Both the position numbers and the translations under genes were made by a program. Under the pieces are notes generated by a model, which made no database searches, was not told where the DNA came from, and saw nothing but the letters and a program-made list of their open reading frames with translations. Below, piece after piece: positions 18,854-29,917 of a stretch of 64,000 nt of DNA. Source of the DNA: Strigamia acuminata (Eukaryota > Arthropoda > Chilopoda > Geophilomorpha > Linotaeniidae). Location of the stretch: assembly GCA_949358305.1 (NCBI GenBank), contig OX442320.1, positions 2,482,501-2,546,500 of the forward strand, written 5' to 3'. The number at the start of each line of letters is the position of its first letter. Position 1 is the stretch's first letter.

Positions 18854-21700
18854 ATGACAAAAACTACCGCAGAAGATAGAAAAAGGCGTAACGACGAAAA
18901 GGATAGAAAAGAAGCCGAAGAAATCGAACGCCAAAAAGCGGAAGAAGCGAACCACGTGGAACCAGAAGTCGAGACTAACTCGACTAAAGTTTCAACGGAA
19001 TCATCAAGTGAAAGCCTTCCCCTTGCAAGACAACTTCCGTTTACGGGAGGCGAATTCGAAGGATCAGGAAGCTCTCACGAAGAAAACGGACTAAATAAAT
19101 CGTTCGAAAACCCTCGATTCGGATTGAAAAGCCCAAGACCTGTCGAAAAGGATCCCAGTGAAATGGATCTAATGACTCTTCTAAATAAAGCGGCAAACAC
19201 AAGTGCCGCAATGATCAACGAGGCTGCCCGCGCAGACCAAGCAAGAACAGTCGCGTTAGAGAAGAAGAAAAACGAATTGATGGAAGATTTAGCCAGAGAG
19301 CATCGCGAGAAATTAGCTGCCATGGAACAGAGCTTGGCACAAGAACACCAAGCTAAACAAATGGCACTGGAGCGCGAGCTGGCTCGAGAATTGCTCGCGA
19401 AGCAGAAAATAATCGAACGAGAAATGGCAAAGGACTGCCAGATCCGGCCGCCAAGCAACGGGTTAAGCCAGCATTCGGAGCCAAACTCCGTACAGAGCTC
19501 CCCAGAACGGTCTCACACAGCTAAGGAGCTGGTAGCCAAAGCAATAGAAGTAACTCGGGTAGCTTGCGCACACGGCATCGAGATCGACCAGGACAAGGAT
19601 CCCTACGCAGAGCTAAGCCGAGTAATCGACCTAGTAAATCAGAGGACTGAAAAACGATCGGCAGATAACACGGCCAGACGCGGAGAGAAACGACGTCGGG
19701 TCGGAGCAGATCGACAACAGTCCGAGACAGGCGGCGAAGCAACGTCAGACAGCGAAAGTATCGACTCTCAAGCATCTCACGGCAGTATCCGAGTCAACGG
19801 ACTAGATAGCATCTTGAACGAATCGGACGAAGTCAAAGGAGAACTGTACGAGGCGTTTATACAAGATAGGAGGAATAATCAGGGCGCGCAATCATGGGCA
19901 ATAAAAAACTCATTCGCAATGAAAACTGGCCAAACCAGTAATAACAACCCAGGCGACCCTAACGCAGAACTAATCAGATGTATAAATCAGAAGAATCAAA
20001 TACGCAACGAAGTAGGTCAAAATAAACTGGCCATGCCGACGCTCGAGGAGATTAACGCAGTTAAAAATCACCTCGAAAAGAAACACGCCGCCGAAGCGTA
20101 TGCTGGGAGAGATTCCTACGTTTTTATCAAAAAAACGAACGAAGGCCTCACGGGGACCCGACTGGACGATCTGATACCGCCCGGAACAAAGTTGAGCCAA
20201 ACCTCCGCTCCAGAGAAAGCGAACCCAGATAACTCAACCATAGCGCAAGACCTCACGAATAACCCGAACACCGCGGGATCATCAGGGAAAACGTCGTTCC
20301 AACACAATCAGTTCGGACTGACGGGCAACGGTACGCATTACCCAAGCCTCCCTTCCGACAATCCACGATCATCACCGCTGCTTAGTGAGACTGACTCGCT
20401 AAGCAACCAACTACGGACGATGAGAGACGAACTCCTTCAGGCCATGGACCAAAAGCTTCAACAAAGCCGTGGCCAAGAGACCGAGGAGGACGATCGAAGC
20501 GAAGGATTGTTGAAACGTTACTCCGCAGACCGATGGCTGTATTCTCGCAAGGATAACAACATCAAGTGGACGACCCTGAGACTAATTAAGTTCGACGGAT
20601 CCTGGAACGCCGGCAACTTGTTTTTGGACGAAGTCGCCCTGACGATTAATCGCTTAGGAGCGGAACCCGACGAAATGGTTGCACGCGGAATACCAGAAAT
20701 GCTGATCAACCGGGCCCGAAACTGGTACGCTGATGTCCAACCCCGAAACTGGGAAGATTTCGTCATAAAGTTCCACAATCAATATGGCGAGACGAGCCAA
20801 GAAATCCAGAAAAGAGTAAGCTCTATGAAGCAAGCTCCCGGGGAAACTCTGAGGGAATACGTACAACGAGCCGACAGCCTGTTCCGTGAAATGGACAAAC
20901 CATTTGACCAACACGCTCAGAAAGCTCTCTTCGAACAAGGACTAAACGAAACCGCAACCAAAGTCCTACGAGAAATGAACGCTCCTAAGGGGGATAATTT
21001 CAAAGCCATCCTAGCTTTCGTCGAGAAGAAACACACCGAAGTAAATGCTCGGTATAACGAAAATCTGACAAAAGAAGAGCGAGCTCTAGGAGTGGCCCGA
21101 CAGCAACGAATACAGGAGCGCAGCATAGACTCCACTAAGCTGCTCCAATCGCGAAATTATCTAAACGGAAGTATAGAGCCACTCCCCTCAAAGAAAAACC
21201 AACAAGCTTCTAACCCTTTACCACCTCCGAGTAAGGCCTATCGCACGCAAACTAACGCCGCCGAGGAAAAGTCGGAAGACGAAGTAAGCGAAGACTCTGA
21301 GCAATTCTCGGAAAGCGATGAGGCTGACGAAGGTATCAACGATGTGGTACACGCAAACATGGGGAAGGAACTGGCGCCCAGCTACCGACCTCAGATGAAG
21401 TCCAGAAAATCGGAACACCACAACCCGAAAACAGAGGCGACTTCCGAGAAGAAGGACTACCCCAAAAAACCTTTTGAGCGGGAGGGAAAGAAGAAAAGCC
21501 CTTGTAATTTCTGTAACGAAGACGGCCACTGGCGTCAGGCCTGCCCAAAACTGGCAAAGAAAAAAGCCGACGACAAGGCCGCAGAGCGTGAGGAGCTAGT
21601 GAAATTGCTCGCGAAGGAACAAGACAAAATCTTGAAGGAACTCACCGCCAAACTCGACAGTATGACAAAAAACTGGAACTCGCGGGCGGAACAAAAGTGA
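18854..21700 (+). CDS. G2 Gag polyprotein
   Basis: 948 codons from ATG 18854. The N-terminus is highly charged, with a long Lys/Glu/Gln-rich coiled coil at about residues 110-200. A basic and Ser-rich linker follows, then a Ty3-type capsid at about 555-720 (WTTLRLIKFDGSW, MLINRARNWY, WEDFVIKFHNQYG, ETLREYVQRADSLF). One CCHC knuckle (CNFCNEDGHWRQAC) is near 883-896, followed by a short basic coil. It assembles particles and packages RNA. The stop lies inside the loop of the frameshift hairpin, so a fraction of ribosomes should continue into pol. Confidence 0.92.
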   Translation: MTKTTAEDRKRRNDEKDRKEAEEIERQKAEEANHVEPEVETNSTKVSTESSSESLPLARQLPFTGGEFEGSGSSHEENGLNKSFENPRFGLKSPRPVEKDPSEMDLMTLLNKAANTSAAMINEAARADQARTVALEKKKNELMEDLAREHREKLAAMEQSLAQEHQAKQMALERELARELLAKQKIIEREMAKDCQIRPPSNGLSQHSEPNSVQSSPERSHTAKELVAKAIEVTRVACAHGIEIDQDKDPYAELSRVIDLVNQRTEKRSADNTARRGEKRRRVGADRQQSETGGEATSDSESIDSQASHGSIRVNGLDSILNESDEVKGELYEAFIQDRRNNQGAQSWAIKNSFAMKTGQTSNNNPGDPNAELIRCINQKNQIRNEVGQNKLAMPTLEEINAVKNHLEKKHAAEAYAGRDSYVFIKKTNEGLTGTRLDDLIPPGTKLSQTSAPEKANPDNSTIAQDLTNNPNTAGSSGKTSFQHNQFGLTGNGTHYPSLPSDNPRSSPLLSETDSLSNQLRTMRDELLQAMDQKLQQSRGQETEEDDRSEGLLKRYSADRWLYSRKDNNIKWTTLRLIKFDGSWNAGNLFLDEVALTINRLGAEPDEMVARGIPEMLINRARNWYADVQPRNWEDFVIKFHNQYGETSQEIQKRVSSMKQAPGETLREYVQRADSLFREMDKPFDQHAQKALFEQGLNETATKVLREMNAPKGDNFKAILAFVEKKHTEVNARYNENLTKEERALGVARQQRIQERSIDSTKLLQSRNYLNGSIEPLPSKKNQQASNPLPPPSKAYRTQTNAAEEKSEDEVSEDSEQFSESDEADEGINDVVHANMGKELAPSYRPQMKSRKSEHHNPKTEATSEKKDYPKKPFEREGKKKSPCNFCNEDGHWRQACPKLAKKKADDKAAEREELVKLLAKEQDKILKELTAKLDSMTKNWNSRAEQK

Positions 21701-21717
21701 TTCCACATCCGCTCGCG
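21667..21717 (+). promoter_or_regulatory. G2 -1 ribosomal frameshift signal (gag to pol)
   Basis: The heptamer A AAA AAC (21667-21673) lies in gag phase (ACA AAA AAC). A 7-nt spacer leads to a 9-bp stem CGCGGGCGG/CCGCTCGCG (21681-21689 and 21709-21717, one G-U pair) with a 19-nt loop holding the gag TGA. Pol is in the -1 frame and open across the site. Spacing and geometry match known retroviral sites. Confidence 0.88.
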
Positions 21718-24700
21718 ATAACTTCGAAAACGATGGACCTTACTCTGGTGGAAAAACAAATTAAAGAAATGGAAAAATTGTTGGAATTCTTCGAGGAAGC
21801 TGCCAACGAGGAAGTCACAACTCCAACCAAAAAACGGAAATTCGAAATTAGAGACGAAGACGGTATAGCCAACGCTTTCATGACTTTGCCGCTTGACCAA
21901 GGGGCCAATCCTCTTAAAAAGCGAATACTTCGTTGCAACCTATCAACAGAAGCGAAGAGCGTACTGGCTAAAATACCAGTCTCTTTCGGCAAAAAGGTGT
22001 TAATGGGACTACTCGACTCGGGAGCGGATCAGTCGTTTATCTCCACCGACTTATTCGAATCACTCGAAGAAAAAATACAGAAAAAATTACGGGGAATGAA
22101 CGAGAACATTCGAGTTCTTACAGCAGCGGGAGAAGTTAGAGCAGTGGGGACGTTATCAACCGATTTTGTATGGGAAGGAGGCACGATTAAGCATTTCTTC
22201 ATCGTGTTACCAACCCGAGACACAATCCTGCTGATAGGAATGGATTTGATGGAACGGATGAACATCCAGCCCAACCCAGTCACACGTTCGTGGAATTACA
22301 TCGACAACCACGAGGACCCACGACTACCCATAATACCTCCGGAACTCCTAGACAAAGCTAAGGACGACGAGGAATGGGGAGGAGGCGAAATTAAGAAGTT
22401 CATCCAAGACTATAATTTTAAGTCGTTTAATACTATCCTCCAAGAGGAGAATTTAATACATAATCTGGCCATGGACGCCAATCTTGGAGAAGAACAAACG
22501 AAACTCCTCGAGGAAATGCTCAAGAAGCACTCGAAGAACTTAAATAAAGATCCAGGAAAGACTAGTTACGTAATGCACGAGATCGAATTGGTTACGGGAA
22601 AACCGGTGCGAGTACCTTTTAAAACTATGAATCCCCAAAAGAGACATATCGTAAGAACGATGTGCAACGAGTTGCTCGAAAAAGGGATCGTGTCGCACGC
22701 CATCGGAGAATATGGAATGAGGATTGTCCTCGTCATGCGACCAGGCTCCGAACCGCGCCTCTGCATCGATTATAGACCTTTAAACGCCATAACCGTCATC
22801 GACCCCATCCAAATGCCGTCAATAGAAGCGATTCTACGGGAGCTCGCCCCATTTAACTGGGTCACGACCATGGACTTGTCCAAGGGTTACTGGCAGGTTG
22901 AATTGCGGGAAGAGGATAAAGAGAAAACAGCTTTTTGGGCACCACAGGGTCGACTGATGTTTAATGTAATGCCCTTCGGGTTAGTAAACGCACCCGCCAC
23001 CTTTCAAAAACTAATAGAAAAAGTTCTCGGCGATGCCTTACACAAATACGCATGGGCTTACCTCGATGATATAGTCATAGTCTCCCAAACTTTTGAAGAC
23101 CACCTGATACACGTGAATGACGTCATGGAGCGACTCACAAAAGCCGGTCTAAACATTCATCCAGGGAAAAGTAAATTTTGCCGCAAAGAATTGGCATTCC
23201 TGGGTTACACAGTCGGAACAGGTGGCCTATCCATCGACCCGAAAAAGACCCAGGCGATTAGCCAGTTCCCCGCCCCGGAAGATGTAAAAGGAGTCCAACG
23301 TTTCATGGGCATGGTGAATTTCTTCAATCGATTGCTCCCAAATTTGGCAGACGTCGCGGCACCCATCACAGATCTGTTACGCAACGATAAAGATTTCGAG
23401 TGGACTGACCACTGCGAAACATCGTTTAACAAGATAAAACAAATGCTGATCGATGTAAAACGAATTCCCCTACCAGATCTTAATCGAGAATTCACTCTTC
23501 ACACCGACGCCAGTCGAATTGGCCTAGGTGCTGCGTTGCTTCAAAAGCATGACATCGACGGAGTAGTGTTAGAGGTCCCGACGATGTTCATCAGCCGGAA
23601 ATTACAAGCAGCCGAAAAGAATTATAATGCGACAGAGTTAGAATGTCTAGCCGTCGTCTGGGCAATCCGAAAATTCAGACCATACCTGGAATTTACCAAG
23701 TTCAACGTACAAACTGACCACGAAGCACTAAAGTGGTTAATGGCGTTGAAGGAACCGTCCGGAAGAATGGCTCGCTGGCAGCTAGAATTAATGGCTTGTG
23801 ACTTAATCATTGAATACCGACCCGGAAAATTCAACGTCGTGGCAGACGCCCTCTCACGAGCCCCAGCTTCAGACCCCGAAGACGAGACCGACTGCGGAGA
23901 GGACGACTCACGCCTCTTCTACTGTCCGAACCCCGTCCGAAAATGGGAATTTAAAAAGCTAAACGAATTACCCAAGGAGAAACTCGAGTCAGGAGACCAA
24001 AATTATTACAATTATTGGCTCCGAGCATACCAGTCTGTCAAGGACGCTCACCCAAATTACGAGCTAACGATAGAACCTCGAATCTCCGACAAGTACGTTC
24101 GAGCATTCGTCGCCCACGTAAGCAAGGGGACGAATAGTAAGCCGCCCACCAGGGACGAATTAATAGCCGCCCAGATGACAGACGACTTCTGTAAAACTTA
24201 TCGAAACTTCATCACAGATAAAAAATTTCCCGACGAGAATTTCGACGAAATCCAACGCGAAGAATTCGAAAGAGAAGCCTCCACGTACTTAATCGAGGAT
24301 GGACTTCTACTAAAACACCACCCGAATTTCCGCGATGATCTGACGGAGACGGGAACTTCGATGAAAGTCGTTATACCCAGGAGTCTGCTGACAAGGTTTC
24401 TGTGGATGGTCCACGGACACCCGCTCGCCGGACATTCTGGAGTGGCCAGAACGATCTACCGAGCAAATCAACTTTATTTCTGGCCAAAAATGACCCGAGA
24501 TATCGTTCGTTTTATTCATCACTGCCCCAGATGCCAAGCGTGCAAGCCGAGGACGCCCAAGAGCTACGAGAGAATCTCACTTGGCCCTTTCGCACCCTTC
24601 GATTGCTGGAGCGTGGATTTAATGGGCCCAAAGCCCACGTCATCCAATAAAAACAAATATATATTAGTAATCATGGATGTCGCGACTGGATGGCCCGAAC

Positions 24701-25779
24701 TCTTTCCAATGGAGAGACCAACTAAGCAAAAAATCATTCGATGTTTGTACGAAGTGGCGCTTCATTTTGGATTCCCTCGAAAATTAATCTCCGATAATGG
24801 ACCACAATTCGCGTCAAATTTGTACAAAGACTTCTGTAAAAAATTCGACATCGAGACATCATATACATCAACCTATAATCCACGGGCCAATCCCGTCGAA
24901 AGGTTAAATCGCGATATAAAATATGCACTAGCAATTTTCACCGATGTTCACTCCAGCTGGGACGAATATCTTCGTGAAATTGCCTTCAGCATCCGCACAA
25001 CGATCTCAAGGAACCGCAAATTTTCTCCCGCGTTTCTAAACTTCGCTCGGGAACTCAGAGTACCCTGGGACCCACGAATACCGGAGGAAATACTGGAAAT
25101 TGATCCTGAGAAGCCTCATATTTATGTCGACAGACTGGAGCAAATAATTTCGGCCACTTATCAGCACATGATGTCACACATATTCGACATGAGAGATCGT
25201 ATTAGCATTGCTGGAAAGGATCGGCCCTTCTGCAATTTTAAAGTCAATGACCTCGTCTGGAAAGACACACATATTCAGTCCAGCGCCAATAAGGGGGTCC
25301 ACGCAGGCTTAGCAGACAAACGCGACGGCCCGTACGTCATACTCGAAGCCCACGGCGGAAACGCTTTCAAGCTAAAAAGATTGGCAGACAACGTTAATTT
25401 TAGATCGATCCACGCCCGAGAATTAACTCCATACTTACCTGAGTTTCCTCAAGAGGCTTGGACGGAATATCAGACGAAACCAGCGCAAAATCCAATTATT
25501 CGCGACATGTTTTTAGATGAACAAACTGGCCCAACCAATTTAGTTCAAGATGAGTCACACGAAGCGGCCGACGCCCCGGATGAGATTTCGGAGAGGGAGG
25601 AAATAGTCGAAGAATCTCCTAAAAAAGGAAAGCAATCAAACAAAAATAAGACTACAAGAATCCTCAAACCTGATAAAATATACGGTATGCGTCGACACAA
25701 GCCAAACCCGTTCATAAAAGACGGGAAACTCGTCGGAAAACAAAAAGCGACTCCGGCCATTGTCTCAAACAATCGATAA
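21697..25779 (+). CDS. G2 Pol polyprotein (PR-RT-RNase H-IN)
   Basis: 1360 codons, in the -1 frame relative to gag and probably made as Gag-Pol. The open frame begins before 21697, where a GTG is only an apparent start; the first ATG is 21733. Protease LLDSGADQSF is near residue 107. RT runs from about 290, with YLDD at 455-458. RNase H has TDASRIGLGAAL near 600. Integrase has an HHCC zinc domain (HGHPLAGH...CPRCQAC) near 905-945, catalytic D, D and E in SVDLMGP, SDNGPQF and NPVERLN, and a C-terminal GPY/F domain (RDGPYVILEAHGG) near 1210. All catalytic residues are present. The C-terminal tail is acidic then basic. Strongly similar to G1 pol. Confidence 0.95.
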   Translation: MIPHPLAITSKTMDLTLVEKQIKEMEKLLEFFEEAANEEVTTPTKKRKFEIRDEDGIANAFMTLPLDQGANPLKKRILRCNLSTEAKSVLAKIPVSFGKKVLMGLLDSGADQSFISTDLFESLEEKIQKKLRGMNENIRVLTAAGEVRAVGTLSTDFVWEGGTIKHFFIVLPTRDTILLIGMDLMERMNIQPNPVTRSWNYIDNHEDPRLPIIPPELLDKAKDDEEWGGGEIKKFIQDYNFKSFNTILQEENLIHNLAMDANLGEEQTKLLEEMLKKHSKNLNKDPGKTSYVMHEIELVTGKPVRVPFKTMNPQKRHIVRTMCNELLEKGIVSHAIGEYGMRIVLVMRPGSEPRLCIDYRPLNAITVIDPIQMPSIEAILRELAPFNWVTTMDLSKGYWQVELREEDKEKTAFWAPQGRLMFNVMPFGLVNAPATFQKLIEKVLGDALHKYAWAYLDDIVIVSQTFEDHLIHVNDVMERLTKAGLNIHPGKSKFCRKELAFLGYTVGTGGLSIDPKKTQAISQFPAPEDVKGVQRFMGMVNFFNRLLPNLADVAAPITDLLRNDKDFEWTDHCETSFNKIKQMLIDVKRIPLPDLNREFTLHTDASRIGLGAALLQKHDIDGVVLEVPTMFISRKLQAAEKNYNATELECLAVVWAIRKFRPYLEFTKFNVQTDHEALKWLMALKEPSGRMARWQLELMACDLIIEYRPGKFNVVADALSRAPASDPEDETDCGEDDSRLFYCPNPVRKWEFKKLNELPKEKLESGDQNYYNYWLRAYQSVKDAHPNYELTIEPRISDKYVRAFVAHVSKGTNSKPPTRDELIAAQMTDDFCKTYRNFITDKKFPDENFDEIQREEFEREASTYLIEDGLLLKHHPNFRDDLTETGTSMKVVIPRSLLTRFLWMVHGHPLAGHSGVARTIYRANQLYFWPKMTRDIVRFIHHCPRCQACKPRTPKSYERISLGPFAPFDCWSVDLMGPKPTSSNKNKYILVIMDVATGWPELFPMERPTKQKIIRCLYEVALHFGFPRKLISDNGPQFASNLYKDFCKKFDIETSYTSTYNPRANPVERLNRDIKYALAIFTDVHSSWDEYLREIAFSIRTTISRNRKFSPAFLNFARELRVPWDPRIPEEILEIDPEKPHIYVDRLEQIISATYQHMMSHIFDMRDRISIAGKDRPFCNFKVNDLVWKDTHIQSSANKGVHAGLADKRDGPYVILEAHGGNAFKLKRLADNVNFRSIHARELTPYLPEFPQEAWTEYQTKPAQNPIIRDMFLDEQTGPTNLVQDESHEAADAPDEISEREEIVEESPKKGKQSNKNKTTRILKPDKIYGMRRHKPNPFIKDGKLVGKQKATPAIVSNNR

Positions 25780-25964
25780 AAACAACCACAGGGGGGACAC
25801 CTGTTACGTCCCACAATGCGTCTTAATTGGCCAAACCAATCAAAGATGACATGAGACTAATAGTTAACCTCTAACCCGACCCACATTTATCACTGTCATC
25901 TCCGACTAAGCGACGATCACCTCGAGGCAGCCGTAAATCAAAGTATCAAATTAATTTCCGAAAA
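25780..25964. other. G2 pol-ORF3 spacer
   Basis: Short non-coding gap between the pol stop and the first exon of the third gene. Confidence 0.5.
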
Positions 25965-28900
25965 ATGAAAAGAAATGATTGGAAGAAAGAAATTGAACGG
26001 GCCGTAAACAACGCTTCCGAGGATGACGATGAAGATCAAGTGGATTTGTTACAAATCATTGTAAACAACGAAGAGGGAAATTGGGACGAACCCAATGAAC
26101 CCGATGTCCAACCCGACGTAAGTAAAAAAAAAAAAAAAATAGAAAAAATTCAAGTATCGATAATCAAAAATACGAAATAAGTTCGTGGACTGACCACAAA
26201 CGAAAAAATAATTTAACTTTAAGTGACAAATTATCAAAATTAATCAAATACCGAAAGAAAAATTAACTTCAAAACACGTGGTCGAAAAGCACATGGCCGA
26301 CCATGACGCCATCTTGTGTTAGACGAAAGAATCTCTACAAAAATATGACAAATTAATCAACGATCCTAATATATTTATTAATATTCTAATATTTAGGACG
26401 GATATCGCACTACGTGGGGGCAAATCGACCCGAAAAGAGTTTCCGCAGGCAGCTTATGGCGCGAAGTAATCCCCATACTGTTCCGACAAGCGCTCGAAGA
26501 AGCGGTCGACTTTGAACCATGGAAAATTCGCCTTTTATTGTCCCGTGCGATCAGCCGCTACTGGTCCAGCCAGCAAACGTTGATCCACTACATGCCGCGC
26601 CAATATCAAGCAGCTTTACGGGCAGTTATCTCGAGAAATATGGACCCGCCAGCGCCAATCCCGAATCCACTAATCCGAGCCGCCTTTCCTGACGACCAGC
26701 GAGGATGGGACGTTTACGAACAATGGCGCGACGCCGAAACAGATGAAGAAAAACACCAGATCCATATGGCATATTACGAAGAAGTAAGGCGGACCGCACA
26801 TGACGAGGTTTTCAATTATCTACAGCCGGACGGTTACTCGACCGAGGAAATCAGGTTTTGGCTCCTTCAGATCCGCGAAGACCGGCCCGACCGCCCAGAT
26901 TGGAGACCGAGACACGGTTTCATCACCTCGCAACGAGCAATGCATCAATTGCATTTTTTGGGCTTCTTTGGTCGCAAACGCCAGAAAGCCGAGAAACGTC
27001 TCTCCAACGAGCACGACGAAGCAGGCTGCTCAGCGAAGAAACAATGCCTGGACAAGCCAAGCACTTCCAGCAGCGCGCAGAATAAGAAACCCGCGACAGA
27101 GAAACGCCTGGCCAAACCAAGCGCTCTCTCTCGCCTGGGAAAGACGGAGGCCCCACAAACATCGCGATTTCAATCCAGGGACGCCCCGTCAACCAGCCGA
27201 AGAAGAGAAAATGTGCGCGAACGCCCCGACCGTCGAGAGGATCAACGCAGACGCGATAGGAACCAAGAAAATTGGGACGATTATCGTAGAAATTACTTCC
27301 GACGGCGGGAAGAAAACAAGGAATCCTGGAATAGACATCGAGAGGAGTTCCTACGCGAACGTGATGAGAAAGCCCGACGTGAACGAGAGAACCTCCGGTT
27401 ACAGGACGAACGAAGAAGGAGAGGATCGGAGAGTCGCGCACGTTCATGGAAAGCGTATCGCGAAGAGGAATTACGACAGCGAGATAGGAGACGCTGTGAA
27501 GTCATCAAATCGATTTGGGACAGTCCCGAACCGATGAAGATTGACGACGAAGTGATTATCGACGAGGTCCCCGAGCAGAAGAAGATGTATACTCAGGCGG
27601 ATCTCCTCGCGGTGGTTATGAAATACCAACAAATGCAGCCGAAACCAGTCTACCGCCCGACCCCCTCGACCGCCTCGAGTCTAGAGACGGCGCCAAGTGC
27701 TTTCATCAAGCCGGAACTCTCACAGACGAGAAGCGTAACATCCAGCGTCAGCCTCCCAAGCGCCTTTCGCAAGAAAGTGATAATCGGCGCACCGACACTG
27801 AGTTCTGAAGAACAACTCAGACATCGAGAAGCTCGCTTTGGACCGACCAAAGTCGAACCTCTCCCAACTATCCCCGAAGCCTCAACTTCAACGAGAACTC
27901 CAATCGTTTGGGACAAGCCCGAACCGGAAAAATCAAGACGTCTGGTCAGATCTGTGCCTCAGCCAACGACATCCACGGGACCCAATCCGATGTTGCCAGC
28001 CCCAGCAGTCATCCAAGCCTCGACTCCAATCAACCCTTCGGAGGTAACGTTGCAACAGTTTCTGGAGGTAACGACCGTGGAGCAAGCTAGAGCGCTTTTG
28101 TGCGAGATGGACTCCTACCAACAAAACGTGATCCAAAACGTCATCACGAACCTTCAGCGGATCTCAATTGAATATACGCAGAACAAAAATCGGGATCATC
28201 CAAATTGGAATACGAGGATCGTGGTTGCCATTACCGACTTGATGTCGATTTTGCTGGCCGCCGCCACCTTCCGAAACGCACGTGTTGCTGTAGCAGCCTG
28301 GATCGTGGTGGCCCACGAGGGTTTCCAAGTTCCGCCGGCTCTCGTAGACAGCTGGACACGTCTGGTGCCCTCTGCGGCAGTAATTCGAGCCCAAATGGTG
28401 GCCCAGGACCCGGATCCAGAGGCCTCCTACCAGAACGTTCGAGCGATAATTCAACGCTCGCTCCCGTCACCTTCGGCGGCCACGCCAACCGCAGAGGCTC
28501 CGGTTCCCAGGGATCCGACGCCTCCTCCTCCGCCTCCGCCGAGGGAGAAGGGACCCTCCGAGCCACTGGCCGAACCAGTCCCGCTCAAGAAGAAGGAACC
28601 CAAGAAAAAGATGCTCCTCCCAAAGTCGAGCAAGAAGGTTCCAAAGACGACAGAGCCTCAAATCGCCGCCAGACTCAGGATGTACTTCCCAGGGTTGTCC
28701 TTTACGAAGGACACGGAGGCAAAACTACTCCAGTCTCCAGATCGTGGCTATTCTCTTTACGTCTGGATGAAGGACGCTATCGAAGCCGGAGCCGGAGGCG
28801 AGCGCTTCATCCAACATCAACGACTACTCCGAGCCCATCGCGCACCAACCAGCATCGCCGAGGCCCAAAGAATCCACCACACCAATCAAGGTATGTCGGC

Positions 28901-29087
28901 CTTCCTGCCACCAATTTGGGCCCACGAACGAACGGGAAATCCGCTGGAAGCGCCGGGACACCTACGTTTCTACTTGAATGAGAGCGAAGACCCCTCGGAC
29001 TACTCTTCAAGACTGACCACATCTCCCAACCTGGACGAACCAAGTTCGGAAGATAAGCCGAGTTATGCCGATAACTTGAAGAAATAA
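25965..29087 (+). CDS. G2 third gene (ORF3), spliced, function unknown
   Basis: Exon a is 25965-26117 (51 codons, acidic). It ends in GAC|GTAAGT, a consensus donor. The intron is 26118-26396 and ends TTCTAATATTTAG. Exon b is 26397-29087, in phase 0 and open in the same frame to the stop, giving about 947 residues. Exon b has an N-terminal helical region, a long Arg/Glu-rich stretch (many RREE, RRRD and ERDEKARRE motifs), a disordered Ser/Pro/Thr linker, a block around VVAHEGFQVPPALVDSW, a proline run, and a C-terminal block around QHQRLLRAHRAP. The last two blocks recur in G1. No signal peptide, membrane segment, zinc finger or enzyme motif is visible, so it is not an envelope protein despite its env-like place. 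The Arg-rich part suggests RNA binding (inference). The first upstream exon could also be a leader exon rather than ATG 25965. Confidence 0.7.
26118..26396 (+). other. candidate intron in G2 ORF3
   Basis: Donor GTAAGT at 26118 and acceptor TTTAG at 26392-26396 join exons in the same phase. The intron has a long A-run and in-frame stops, so the two coding parts cannot be read through without splicing. Confidence 0.65.
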
Positions 29088-29275
29088 GTAATTAGAAATC
29101 GTGACGAGAAGACTGTCTTCTCCAAACTAGGAAATTATTATTATTTGTTTGCGTATCAATTATTTAAGAATGTAAAATATTTTATGCACCATTCATCATC
29201 ATTTAAATAAAAAGATTATTTTATGATTAGATATTGTTCCTCCTTTTATTTAAGGGACCCCGATGATTTATTCTC
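29088..29275. other. G2 3' untranslated region
   Basis: AT-rich non-coding sequence between ORF3 and the purine tract. Nothing recognised. Confidence 0.5.
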
Positions 29276-29286
29276 GGGGAGGGACG
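29276..29286 (+). other. G2 polypurine tract
   Basis: GGGGAGGGACG directly precedes the 3' LTR. Confidence 0.8.
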
Positions 29287-29917
29287 TGTGGTGATTCGGC
29301 ATCACCTGAAGAAGTAATTAGCGGTGATTATTGTGTTACTAATACTCGCCACTAGAGCGCGCTAGAAATACCGACTAGACTGACTAGTCTCGTGTTTCTG
29401 CGAACCTGCATAATCGGAAGGATTTGCATATGACGTCATTTCCGGTTAGTATATAACGCCGATACTTGACCGGAAACGACACTACAGTTACCACATTTCA
29501 GCAAGAGCACCATTTACCTCACCTTTCAGGCCGTTTCACGGATTGATCGAGGACCGGTGCCCGCTGACCATCTCAACTGTACAACAGCCACATTTATTTA
29601 GCGTAGCCAATCTACGCTAGAATAAATATTCGAACGATATTCGTTTAATTCGCACGAGAAAGCGAATTCTCGCGTGTTCATAATAACACGTGGAAATACC
29701 CTAGACAACAAACATAGACCACGCGTAGGACTAAACAATTGGATCCGCCATTGTTTAGCGGCAACTCGTATTCGCAGCCGAATCCGAGGACCAACACAGG
29801 AAACATCTTGACTTATATTTGTATTAGTAAGCGTGTTTTAATAAAGCAGTATTTGAAATATATTGTATTCCCGAGTGTATTATTTATTATCTTTAACCAC
29901 AAAGTCGAATCACGACA
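29287..29917 (+). repeat. G2 3' LTR
   Basis: Same length as the 5' LTR and apparently identical. Includes the CRE/TATA promoter at 29431-29456 and the AATAAA signal at about 29840. Confidence 0.92.

Larger units (their letters stand above)
18131..29917 (+). mobile_element. G2: apparently intact Gypsy element with spliced third gene
   Basis: An 11.8-kb element with 631-bp LTRs (18131-18761, 29287-29917; offset 11156, no difference found by eye), tRNA-Pro-type PBS, gag, -1 frameshift site, pol, spliced ORF3 and purine tract. The target duplication is imperfect: AGGT on the left and CGGT on the right. All frames are open, so this copy may be able to transpose. It is the closest relative of G1. 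Confidence 0.93.

Noticed and set aside
21697-21699. GTG as the true start of G2 pol
   Set aside because: The pol frame is open upstream through the slippery heptamer; frameshift fusion explains its expression better than a non-AUG start.
26800-27537. 245-codon frame overlapping ORF3 of G2
   Set aside because: It is the shifted frame of an Arg/Glu-rich coding stretch; such compositions keep alternative frames open. The ORF3 frame is the one shared with G1.
28205-28981. 258-codon frame overlapping the C-terminal part of G2 ORF3
   Set aside because: Same reason; low-complexity composition and no match to the G1 remnant in this frame.
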